This document shows, piece by piece, positions 16,801 to 25,416 of a stretch of 39,781 bases of DNA. The notes beneath the pieces were generated by a model. It was given only the letters and a program-made list of their open reading frames with translations, made no database searches and had not been told where the DNA came from. The translations under genes and the position numbers were made by a program. Position 1 is the stretch's first letter, and each line of letters starts with the position of its first letter. Source of the stretch: Schizochytrium sp. CCTCC M209059 (lineage: Eukaryota > Sar > Bigyra > Thraustochytrida > Thraustochytriidae); assembly GCA_000818945.1 (NCBI GenBank), contig KN805373.1, positions 1,129,208 to 1,168,988 on the forward strand. The letters are read 5' to 3'.

Positions 16801-18820
16801 GACTATGTTGCGACGCTCCGTGCTCGTGCTCATGCATTGTCTGCGACTGAGCACATGTCGACGAGTATACATCCATTTTCGAGGTAGCTGCACGTCTTGA
16901 CGCTGTTGCTGCTTCGTGCGCAGAGAACCACGACTCGTACTCGCGAAGAAGCGTGAGGCAAGCGGTAGCATTTCGAGATATGGCGACGTGGTAAGGCTGA
17001 AAACCGTCTGCATTCGTGATAAGAGGGTTGCCCGCTGACTCGAGCAGCACACGGACGATTTCAGCATTTCCTGTCTGCACGGCAAAGTGCAGCGCAGTAT
17101 TGCCAGAATCGTCCTGTACGTTGACGAACTCATCTGCGCCTTGGTCCAGCAGCATGCGCAGACATTGGACCGTTTCCTGCGCGCGACCCTTTTGCGCGGC
17201 GGTGCGTGTGAGAATCGCACAATGCAAGACGGTGCGGCCCTTTTTATCCACGATAGTCATATCAGCGCCATGCTTAAGCAAGAGTTGGATCAGGTTCCGG
17301 TCTTTGAGATGGCATGCGAGATGAATGGGCGCGCTGCCCTTTTGGTCTGTCTCATTGACGATCACGGTATCCATCTTGCTCGGCGCTGCAGTCTCCAGGA
17401 GGAGCTTGGCGCACACCATCTGACCACGGCTTACTGCAGCTTGTAGCGCGGTCTGGCCATAGTCAGGATGGGGATCATTAACAGCCCCGTACCGCAAACA
17501 AATCTCGGCAATTTTCGTGTAGCCGCGCTGTGATGCGATTACGAGGCAGGAATCGCCATATGCCACACCTGGCTCGAGCGTGTCAACGTCGAAGTTGTTG
17601 CCGCCCAAAATTTGCTCAAAGGCGATGACTTCATTTTCGTACGCAGCGTCGAACAGGTCGAAAAGTATCTCTTCCGAAGCCGTCTCTTGTTTGTGCTCTG
17701 ATCTTCCATCTGCACTGAAAGTGATCGATCCTGAATCAACGTGAAGATCTGCAGTCCGGATTTGCTTAACACTTGCATTGCATGCATAATAGCACAAGCC
17801 TTCGAGCCATATTTTCAGATCTTCTTCGCGAAGTGCAGCTAGGTCGAGAGAGCGTTCAGGGAGTAAAAGCGAGAACGAGAGTCTCGCCGGAGGCAGATCG
17901 CAAGCTTGCATGGCGAAAAAGGGTTTCGTCTGATGGCCGGTGAGTACCTTGACAACGCGGTTCATGGGTATTGATCGAGGTCTCTTGTGAGCGCGCTCGG
18001 GATCGTGCCACTCGAGCAGGGCCTCATCTGGCCCTGCACCCCGAGGGATAACAATTTTGAACCATTTTCGTTTCGCGATGCCCGTGTGGACAGTGGGGTT
18101 ACAGGCAATCTTCCAGAGGGATCCACCTCGCATGAGAAGCTCCGCGGGAGAAAGATCCTCGTCTTTCACCGTGGGCTTGAGCTTGGGCGCAGGTTTGGAA
18201 AGCACGAGCTCAGGTTGAGGCTCGTTATACATTACCATTGGCTGACGAGGAGGGACCAAAGCTGGAGGAGCCATGTGCGGAGCTGGTGCAGGCGCAGGAT
18301 CCATCATTGGCACAGGGACTGATTCAAGATGTTGTGTTTCGTTCTCAACCTGAATATCGATTACCGGCCCTGGGTCTGGATGCATCGCGGGCTCGGTGAG
18401 ACTAGGCTCTTGGAGAACACTTTCATGGAGAATGCGAGAGTGATTTGGATCAGTGTGGACGAATTGAGAGCATTGAGATGATTTTACCTCTGCTGAACCG
18501 TTGGCTTCATTCTGATTCCCTCCGGAAGGAGGTGCAAAAGGCACACATACTTGCGTCCTTGCTGGACCTAACCAGTCTCTGCGTGCGGGCTCGAGCGGTG
18601 TCGGATGGATTCTTTTGGCACGATGTAATCCGGGCCCTTGAGACTCGAGTAATCCGTCACGTTCGTCTCCTGCATGTGGATTTCCAAGCACACTATTAGT
18701 AGCTGGCGGGCCCAGTGCGCCTTCGGACGTCGATGGTGCGATCACTACTTCGAGCGGCATCACGCTGCTCGAGGATGATGGCCCTTGTCGCATCTCTGAC
18801 GCCGGCTGCATGGACGCCAT
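13892..18820 (-). CDS. Giant formin: PH - ankyrin repeats - WW - FH2
   Basis: Actin-nucleating formin, 1642 aa in one open frame (ATG at 18820 in a strong context; a GTG four codons earlier is ignored because a stop lies just before it). Order: disordered Pro-rich N-terminus (1-225); PH domain (about 230-348, GGSLWKIA...KRKWFKIV...WLEGL); five or six ankyrin repeats (about 389-630, e.g. GNTALHFAVQTGNAEIVRVLL); WW domain (about 678-707, W..HYTDDGYPYYVNEWTGESQWEDP); Gln/His-rich then Ser/Asp/Arg-rich disorder; two copies of a helical motif (YVQMRKFGIAEAAVRQKM and YKKMKKMGIPPPAIKQKM); FH2 domain over the last ~400 residues, starting near LKLHWNTL and including ILDIGNYMN. The FH1 profilin-binding region is reduced to a few prolines (AAPPAPPSG). 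The C-terminal tail is basic (RRKFLHKLKLERRRQDK). It probably links membranes (PH) and partner proteins (ankyrin, WW) to actin assembly. Confidence 0.92.
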   Translation of the reverse strand: MASMQPASEMRQGPSSSSSVMPLEVVIAPSTSEGALGPPATNSVLGNPHAGDERDGLLESQGPGLHRAKRIHPTPLEPARRDWLGPARTQVCVPFAPPSGGNQNEANGSAEVKSSQCSQFVHTDPNHSRILHESVLQEPSLTEPAMHPDPGPVIDIQVENETQHLESVPVPMMDPAPAPAPHMAPPALVPPRQPMVMYNEPQPELVLSKPAPKLKPTVKDEDLSPAELLMRGGSLWKIACNPTVHTGIAKRKWFKIVIPRGAGPDEALLEWHDPERAHKRPRSIPMNRVVKVLTGHQTKPFFAMQACDLPPARLSFSLLLPERSLDLAALREEDLKIWLEGLCYYACNASVKQIRTADLHVDSGSITFSADGRSEHKQETASEEILFDLFDAAYENEVIAFEQILGGNNFDVDTLEPGVAYGDSCLVIASQRGYTKIAEICLRYGAVNDPHPDYGQTALQAAVSRGQMVCAKLLLETAAPSKMDTVIVNETDQKGSAPIHLACHLKDRNLIQLLLKHGADMTIVDKKGRTVLHCAILTRTAAQKGRAQETVQCLRMLLDQGADEFVNVQDDSGNTALHFAVQTGNAEIVRVLLESAGNPLITNADGFQPYHVAISRNATACLTLLREYESWFSAHEAATASRRAATSKMDVYSSTCAQSQTMHEHEHGASQHSHQRQRWQEHYTDDGYPYYVNEWTGESQWEDPQVADASCLVQRATPFEVGAAHYLESAGLAAAAARHHESSSGQLALREAINHVASLDDPQQQGQLHAYHQQVNQAGYEHVQQPQPQQQRAQGVGERLRHELYRARKAQRGGSLAAEQAEASSLFTHHPDQVAQSRSLCTSKSRRRRSKRRSGDDDVDDSETSESDREDTNRDDDESTEGDIVTERHRSKKRHGHHRKERQRASTHRTSSRQSGQSRRTFSDDESDQTSEDDSSVQSGKATASRGNKTLRRASKKGKDAAAHRAAADFENDTSFDKTSPREILDAISSHEEKFSSQEYTKEKDEVIGTRVDQANAATAFSPLETSRAHDGNEKAKSKQEITVTKTTALLEEVKKAGIARSNKKSEPKSPLNDAFRSLQESKADDATSTVGGLAKYVQMRKFGIAEAAVRQKMLMDGITDAAAIAKVLATPAQQTTETEPESKKAALTKALSERGVGRKTDDEGGKVEVVAHNGPSAEEAMEKLEAMECFGKYKKMKKMGIPPPAIKQKMMKDGLSNDVVTLFEIAFKIAAPPAPPSGKRPTNRRSRSVLKLHWNTLQVDSVENTVWATKASTAALPDEDLKDLEELFAAKKATKKVLTSSTRLVENPKRRSTVSSKRENNVGIGLAQFRKAFASMDEIGLAIDAADAERLGGARAQLLLDLLPDAEETRELERALSRMSEASFLEEATPVERFFVSILKISQVKRKVQGIVFEQQFGDLQKELETRLGTMLRGCEEIQSSKRLQQVFKMILDIGNYMNEGDEAGFTLDSLLKLGETRAADRKTTVIDYLCKVAHRKGGDELLHVDDELKSIEAASKLLPSDLLQRAKKLASDLDNAERLIASEEENDAASVYAGAMKPRLALIRPQVTALVTRAESMIAATRDAVSYFGENPDACTPQHMLKVLHKFLLLFRDSRRKFLHKLKLERRRQDKLDAQAAQSR

Positions 18821-19419
18821 CGCTTCTTGCACGGCAGGCCCGGCCCACCCGGTTCGCGTGCTCTATATTCGACGTTTGTCTCTGCCCGCCAAGTCAAGAC
18901 AGCGCCCAAGGGCAAATTGAGACTCTTCTTGGTCGTCGTCAAACGTCCTGCTTCTCAACGTCTCCAGGATGCGTGCGTTCTAGCGCACAGCTCCTTTTTT
19001 TTTTTTCTCTCTCGGGTCGAACGATGCCGAGGGGCATTAAAGTGAGCGACGATTCGCCTTTATCTCTTGGGCGCATCGCATCGCGTCGCATCACATGGCT
19101 CACGTTATCTCGCCTCTGAAAATTATATCCATACCATGGTATATACTCCCGTACTCATGTATAGGCGCGGGAAAAGACTCGAACTCCGACTCTAGATGTG
19201 GCGAAGCGACGGTTAGGGTCACGGTCTAAGTCATGGGGACCGTGACCGCCACGCATGGTGCCAGTGCCACAGTGTTTCTGCAAGCTTTTCAACGGATACA
19301 TTGAAATCAATGAAGGGGTTGCGCAGTCGAGGATGCGGCGCACCGATTGGGACGGCAGGTAGGTAGGTATAGATAGATCGACATTGCAAACGAAGCGGCG
19401 AAGCGAATAGAGCAAGACG
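18821..19419. other. Divergent promoter between formin and beta-lactamase-like gene
   Basis: 599 bp shared upstream region. It contains CTCTATATTC near 18868-18877 (TATA-like), a T11 run near 18992-19002, a 12-bp perfect palindrome ATACCATGGTAT at 19131-19142 followed by ATACTC, and GGTA then GATA 4-base arrays at 19357-19379 close to the beta-lactamase start. No coding sequence recognised. Confidence 0.5.
19131..19142. promoter_or_regulatory. 12-bp perfect palindrome in divergent promoter
   Basis: ATACCATGGTAT is identical to its reverse complement. It sits in an AT-rich island (AAAATTATATCCATACCATGG...) between the divergent starts of the formin and the hydrolase. A dimeric factor site is possible; function is inference only. 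Confidence 0.3.
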
Positions 19420-20937
19420 ATGGGCTGCCTTGCTTGGACAACCTTGCTGGTGGTGGTGCTGGCTGTGGCTCTCGGCGTGTTCGTGGTCCACTTCGAAGAA
19501 GAGGTCAAGCAAGGCCTGCAAATGAGCAATGGATATGGCGCCAAGATCGGCTGCTCAGTGGTCTTCGTCGCAGGGAGGAGTCTGGCGAGCGCGCTCGAAG
19601 CCGAGTTTGTGTTCCCGCCAATTCGACTTTTCTCGCGCCTCGATGTTGAGCCAGAGTCGAAATGTGTCGTGGCGTCCTCACGATTTTTCCCGGGGCTCGA
19701 GAAACGGGCTTGCTGGAAATCGTCGCGTCTTGGATGCGCACTCGAGCATGCTGAAGCCCGACCTGATGGCGCTGCGGCGCTCTCGGAGGGGTTTCCTGCT
19801 GCTCAGACGACTTTCCAACATTCTGACGCGTTCCCTCTTGGTGACAGCCTCGATCACAATGCAGTTGCAAAGGCCCAGGCAAATGTTGATATTGAGCGCC
19901 TGCGTAGAATTGCAGACACTCACGTTGATGACGCCCGTCTTCATACACGTGCACTGCTTGTCATCAAGGACGGTCAAATCATCTACGAAAGGTATGGAGA
20001 CGGATGCAACGCTACGACGCGGCTCCTCGGCTGGTCAATGACCAAGAGCTGGCTCAACATCCTTCTCGGCCGCCGTATCCACGAAGGCGGAATTCCTCAG
20101 GGTCTCAATGCCCAGCTGGGGACGTACATGTCAGAGTACGCGCACGACGATCGTGGAAAGCTTCGTCTCGAGGAAGTGCTGCGCATGATCGATGGTCTCG
20201 ATCTGGACGAGTACTACACACCAATGGCAGACACGACAAAGATGTTATTCACGGATAGCTCACTTGTGCAAGCGCATCTTGGCTTTCGCGCCCCGCATAA
20301 CGCGAGCAAGTGCTTTCGGTATTCTAGCCACGCCTCCAACGTGGCTTCAAAGTTCCTTCAGGGAACCTTTGGAACGCACAAGGAGTACTTGCGATTCCCC
20401 ACGGAAGCCCTTTTCGAGAAACTTGGCATGCATAGCGCCGTTATGGAAACCGATCCAAGCGGAACTTTCATTGGTTCTTCGTTTGGATGGGCCACGGCTC
20501 GAGACTGGGCGAGATTTGGCACATTTCTGCTTCAGGACGGTGTTTGGAACAACACGCGCCTCTTGCCAGAGAATTGGATGCGTTTTTCAACGTCGCCAAC
20601 GCCGACGTCAAGGGGGGTTCACGGCGCTCACTTCTGGGGAAATCTCGGTCCTGTCCTGGGACCTAACGAGAGTGAAAGCGATCTCGCAACGTGCGACGAG
20701 CGCTTTTCGAGTCGCGTCAATCCGCGAAAGGACTGGTACCACGAGGCGTTTCCGCGCGGGACATTCGTCGCACACGGATTCGAGGAACAGGTTGTGGTTG
20801 TAGCGCCCAAGTCTCGAGTTATTCTCGTGCGTCTTGGCCAGATCAAGCCTCTTGTCGTTTCTTGGGAACAAGTGGACTTCTATCGCTCTCTCCTGGACGC
20901 TGCCGGCGCCCCGCACAACGAATCACAGGTTGTATAA
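19420..20937 (+). CDS. Membrane-anchored serine beta-lactamase-like hydrolase
   Basis: Penicillin-binding/class C beta-lactamase superfamily (PF00144), 505 aa, closest in motif style to 6-aminohexanoate-oligomer hydrolase-like proteins. The catalytic SxxK is Ser206-Met-Thr-Lys209 (GWSMTKSW); the second motif is Tyr301-Ser-Ser (FRYSSHASN); the third region is AHGFEEQVVVVAPKSRVILVRLG (His452-Gly), replacing the bacterial KTG. Conserved fold blocks include RALLVIKDGQIIYERYG and LEEVLRMIDGLDLDEYY. Residues 6-24 form a hydrophobic segment, so it is either a type II membrane protein or secreted; several Asn-x-Ser/Thr sites fit a lumenal domain. Residues 25-155 are a lineage-specific stalk. The substrate is unknown; an amidase, esterase or peptidase is likelier than antibiotic resistance. 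The leader just upstream has 4-base arrays. Confidence 0.88.
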   Translation: MGCLAWTTLLVVVLAVALGVFVVHFEEEVKQGLQMSNGYGAKIGCSVVFVAGRSLASALEAEFVFPPIRLFSRLDVEPESKCVVASSRFFPGLEKRACWKSSRLGCALEHAEARPDGAAALSEGFPAAQTTFQHSDAFPLGDSLDHNAVAKAQANVDIERLRRIADTHVDDARLHTRALLVIKDGQIIYERYGDGCNATTRLLGWSMTKSWLNILLGRRIHEGGIPQGLNAQLGTYMSEYAHDDRGKLRLEEVLRMIDGLDLDEYYTPMADTTKMLFTDSSLVQAHLGFRAPHNASKCFRYSSHASNVASKFLQGTFGTHKEYLRFPTEALFEKLGMHSAVMETDPSGTFIGSSFGWATARDWARFGTFLLQDGVWNNTRLLPENWMRFSTSPTPTSRGVHGAHFWGNLGPVLGPNESESDLATCDERFSSRVNPRKDWYHEAFPRGTFVAHGFEEQVVVVAPKSRVILVRLGQIKPLVVSWEQVDFYRSLLDAAGAPHNESQVV

Positions 20938-21271
20938 ACTAAACAAAAAAAGAAAGAGAGTTTTTTTTTTCATTTCTTGTCAGGTAGCTCTTTCTCTGCT
21001 TGTCGCAGACACATCTTCAGGCTCAGCCAGTACAGGTACTACAGAGGGAAAAAAGAAAGTTCGTTTTTATGGGCTTTTGCTTGCCTTTCTTTGCTAAGTC
21101 TATCAGTCATGGATCCAGGGTTCTCCCTTATCGTACTTTTTACTCCACCCCACCTCCCCCCCCCCCCCCCCCACGCAGAGAGAGACGAAGGTGCGACAGA
21201 AGCCCAACCAGGTTTTCCAGCTTCGAAATAAGAAATGAGTCTTATTGTGACGGACAGTTTGTATCCTACGC
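20938..21271. other. Convergent 3' region with a long C run
   Basis: Between the stops of the beta-lactamase-like gene and CEP104. T- and A-rich runs directly follow the + stop. A run of about 18 consecutive C's lies near 21155-21172, in the presumptive 3' UTR of one or both transcripts. No gene seen. Confidence 0.55.
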
Positions 21272-24200
21272 TCAGCCACGGAGGTGCTCGGTGCGTGGGT
21301 TTTTGTTGCAGCCAGGCTCGATGAGAATATGCTCGCGCCAACCGTCCTCGCCAGGCTTGACGTCTTCGTGACACAGCGGGCAACGATTTGCCTTGGAAAC
21401 AGGCTGCGACGGGCGACACGAGGCACGCTTGACGTGCTGGTTGAAGTACTGCGCAGCAATCGCCTCGCCGCAGCGAGGGCATCGTTCGTGGTTGTGTTTC
21501 ATTTCACACTCGTTCAAAAGGTGATCATTGAGCATCGCCACCTCAATGACTTGCTCGCATTGAAGACAACTTGTGAGCATGGGGCACTCCTTCCAGTAAT
21601 GAATGTCGAGCGCATCATCCGTAAAGTCGGGATCGTGGCGGCCGCAAAATTGGCAAGTAAACGGCTCTTCCTCATACGAGACGTCGTCGTCGTCTTCTTC
21701 AACAGCATGATGGCCTCCTTTCTTTTGAGACCCGTTCCGTTCGGGCAAGAGTTCTTCTTCATCATCGTGACGTCTGCCATGAGACACATTGATGTTGATA
21801 TTAACTTCTTGCGAGCGTGGCGAGCTTTCGTCAAACTCGTTGGAGCCCGCCCTGCGGCTTCGCTCCGTCCTTGCTCCGGGGGAATTGCCACCGCCTGCTG
21901 CGCCAGACTTTGAACTATGGGCGCCCTTTTTGGCCTTGCCGGGCGTTGGCGACCCATGGGAACGGGTGGAACGAGCCGAGCGCGCAGTTGGCTTGTTCTC
22001 TGTGTCTGCCCGAGCGGCTCGCTTGACTGGCGATCGCCCCTGCGATCGATCAATCTGATCAAAGCCAGCCTCGTACTCTTCCATTTGCTTGGGACGCAAG
22101 TCTTTGAGATACGGCATGACCGCATCGCCAACCTGTGCGTAGACTTGGAGAACAACCTCTTTGGCACATTCGCGCACCTCTGCATTGGGGTGAACATGTC
22201 CACTGTACGCGGTAATAAGGCTCATGACTGCCTCTAGACTGAGACCATTTGCATCCTTCATCTCAAACTCTGCAATGAGGTCCGCGAGGAGCTTGAGGCG
22301 ACCCAAGAGCTGGCGCCATAGCATTGACTTTCCAGGCCGTAATAATTTAAGCACGGCGCTTGCAACAGTATGTACGCCGACGATCTTGAGACGTGCCAAG
22401 TGCTGGAGCAGCTGTGCTGTTGCGTCCCGAATGCGCGCTGCATTATTTCCCAGTTTGTCAATAATTAGTGGCATAAGCGGCTCCACAAGCGGGTGCACAT
22501 CATGACGCCTGAGTCCACCGGCATCATTCGCTCGTGTGCTCGCTGTTTCAAGAAGCTTTACGCCTTGCATGTAAATATTGGCAATCTTGTCAGTTGCTGA
22601 CATGCGACAGACGGTGCAGATCGCGCCAAAGATGCGAGCGTCACTCATGTCAAACTTTCGCTCGAGGTCAATCTCTAGCTTGCTCATAGCCGCGGCGCGG
22701 AGACGCACCTGACGACTGTAGAGACAGCGAACGAGATACTCCCCGAAGGCATCAATCAGTGGTTGAACTTCATTGCCCAGGCCTTTCGGTAGCGCCTCGG
22801 CCTCGGGGAGCTCATCAGCGCCCGCGACACCGTCCAGAGCCTCGGCGATGACCGCTGGGTCAGTGGCCGGCCCTGCGGCCTCGTCGTCCTCGTACATCCC
22901 ACTGGTGCCGCCCATGCCGCCCATTGACGGCTCGTCACCAGGAAGGCGGCCGGCAGATCGGGCAGAGTTCATGCCATTCGCCGCTCCCGAGGGTGAAAGC
23001 TGTCGTTGCTGCTCTTGATGCTGAAGCACGGGAAGCGGGCGTTCGTCTTCGATCGGACCAGGCTGCGCAGGCATTTGCGGCGAGAACGCGTGCTGGTGTC
23101 CACCATGATGAGTCTGGGGCCCATCTGCCGCAGGTCCGCCACCTAGACCATTGTTGTGCATGTGCGCGTCTTCGGGCATTGCTTCGTTGTTGTTGTAATG
23201 CGAGGCGTGCGGCTCTCCGTATGGGGGAGCGGGTCCGCCAGAAGGACCGTATCCTGTATTGAAATGACTATCGTGCGGCTGGTGGGGCTGAGCAAAAGAA
23301 TGCGGGCCGGCAGATTGATGCGGACCAGAGTGCCGCTGCTGAGGCGGTCCAGCTGGCTGGCGCGCAGAGGGGCGACGGTACAAGAGGGGAGAAATTTCTG
23401 CCTCGAGGTCTGCCCGAATCGCTTGCATATCTCGTTTGACGACTGCGGCCTGGTCATAGTCCTCGCATGCGACGGCATCCCGTTTGGCAGCCTCAAGGCG
23501 GGCAAGCTTCACACCGACATGTTTAAGACGGCCCTCAGCCTCTTTGAGTTGTTTGGCAAGCTCGTACTCTTCTTCCTCGACTGCGCGTTCCTTTGCATCG
23601 TGCACTTCGCGGAGCAGCTTGGCGGTCACGGGATCAAATTGCATATCCACTGCAAGATCCTGAAGCGGGGGTACTTGTCTGGAGGCAGCGGTCGGATAGG
23701 CCCGATCAGATCCCCCTCGACCTTCGCTCATTCTCTGGTTGGACTCCGCTGCGAGGTATCCGTCGCGCCCTGGGTGCCCATTTCCATTTGCGATGGCATG
23801 CCCGAGAACATTAATGGCCATGACACCGACCTGATTGTAGATATTGAGGCTGTTCAGGTGGCACTTGTGGATGAGGAGTTTGAGGAAGCTCCCCTGTTTA
23901 CCAATGTACACGGATTTGAGCTCGCGGGCGGCAAAGTTGCTGCGCTCATTGCTGTCGAGGCTCAGATGTCCAAGACGCCGAAAGTTGCATGACTCGTACG
24001 AGTTCCCTCGCCCCACGTAGACGTCAATTTTAGTTGCAATTTTCGATTGGTGCGAAAGGATTTGCAGCTGGGCAAGGTCGACCTCGCCCACTAAGAAGCC
24101 GAGGCCAATCTCTTGCGGGTATGCGCAGAATGGCGGTGATTGCCATCCTTGTGTCTGCGGCGAGTGCACATTAAGCTCCGACGCAGGGAACTCTGGATCT

Positions 24201-24292
24201 TCCCCTGAACAGTACACCACCTCGAACTTGACTTGCTTTGGGCCTTTACCTGGCGCCGCATTCTTGCCCGGCGCCGAAGCACGCGACTTGGC

Positions 24293-24329
<37 letters not shown>

Positions 24330-24478
24330 ACATACTGCTGGTCCGGGTCCTGGTTCTGGTACTGATAGGCCCGCGAGCCCATCTTCCCGCCCCCGTCCGG
24401 TCCCTGCTGCCGTCGCCCATCCTGCTGCGCAGGCCCGCCGCCGCGAGGCCGCGCGCTCGACTCTTCGCGCAGGTCCAT
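21272..24478 (-). CDS. CEP104: CEP104-like ciliary tip / centrosomal TOG protein
   Basis: 1068-aa orthologue-type match to CEP104 (Chlamydomonas FAP256), a microtubule plus-end and ciliary-tip protein that promotes tubulin assembly. Domains in family order: polar Gln-rich N-terminus with a 12-Gln run (51-62); jelly-roll domain (about 82-226; KFEVVYCSGEDPEFPASEL, YPQEIGLGFL, KIDVYVGRG, NIYNQVGVMAINVLG); coiled coil (about 280-360); Pro/His/Gly-rich linker; TOG domain (about 565-810, FGEYLVRCLYSRQVRLR onward); basic Ser-rich linker; C-terminal array of Cys/His zinc fingers (about 940-1065; CQFCGRHDPDF, CPMLTSCLQCEQVIEVAML, CPRCGEAI, CPLCHEDVKPGED). ATG at 24478 has G at -3 and +4. Divergent from NAE1. 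Supports a flagellated cell stage along with DNAL4. Confidence 0.93.
24293..24328 (-). repeat. CAG repeat encoding 12 glutamines in CEP104
   Basis: Twelve glutamine codons in a row, almost pure CAG (one CAA), in the N-terminal disordered segment just before the jelly-roll domain. On the + strand it reads CTG. Likely length-polymorphic. Confidence 0.92.
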
Positions 24479-25416
24479 CTCGCCAAGCTCGCTCGCGCCG
24501 CCGACGGTTGCGCCCGGCGTGTCTCGAGGCCCGCCGCCTCTTGCCCGGTCTCCGCCCCCGCCTGGCGGCCGACGGTCCTCCCGCGCGCCCGCGCGCCGAG
24601 ACAGCCCGGGCTCGACGCCGAGAGCGCCTTCTCCGCGCAGACGCCGCCGCGCGCGGGCAAGGTCTTGCGCAGCGCTGCGTCCGGTGGTTGGGCTTTTGGT
24701 GAAGAGCCTTGGCTTGTCTCGTCTCGTCTTGTCTTGTCTCTTGTCTTGGCTTGTCTCTTATCTTGCGTTGTTTGCTCGCTTCGAGTTGTTGTGTTGACGC
24801 GCGATAGACAGTTCGGGCGGCCCATTCTCCACTTGCCCGCGCCCGTCGCAAGTGGAGTATACGCGCGGTAAACGTCGCGTCCGCTGAAGAGTCGCCAGCC
24901 CGCCAGGGCCGAATTCAAGTTGGCTCTAAGCTTCCACGACCACTACGCGTGCGTGGAGATGGATCTTATGGCATTCTTCACGCTCGTCTGCGATTTCTGG
25001 AAAAATCGCGGACGCGCAGCAGCAGGGCAGTCAGCAGCCAGCCTCCCACGATCGCGCGCGCGTTATCGGCGCGGCTCCAGAGACTGTGCAGGAGGAGGGG
25101 GGAAAAAAACTTTATAAGAAAAAAGGCGACCGTTGGACCGGATCCCATATCGCAAGTCCACACACACCACCGGAACGAATGACTCCGGGTCCGCAACGCA
25201 AATTCCTCGGTGTATCTTTCTCTCAGTTCACTCAAGCAAGCGCAGCTCGCTCGCGCGGCAAAAGGAAAAGCGGGAAACGCGAGGCCACGCGGCGCGTGGA
25301 TGCAGAGGTCGAGCGGCACGGCGTGAGCGAGCGTATTGCAAGCGAAGTGAAGGTCGCCCCTCTGCGGGCGAATTGAAGGCGCTAGAACGAAGCAAGCAAG
25401 CAAGGGGGCAAGCCCG
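24479..25416. other. Divergent promoter between CEP104 and NAE1
   Basis: 938 bp. The part next to CEP104 is very GC-rich (to about 24670), then comes a CTTGTCTCGTCTCG pentamer-like stretch (about 24708-24760). A TATA-like ACTTTATAAG lies at about 25108-25117. GCTCGCTCGCG occurs near 25245-25257 and an AAGC tetranucleotide array ends 12 bp before the NAE1 ATG (25391-25404). The open frames here are compositional and have no domain. Confidence 0.5.
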
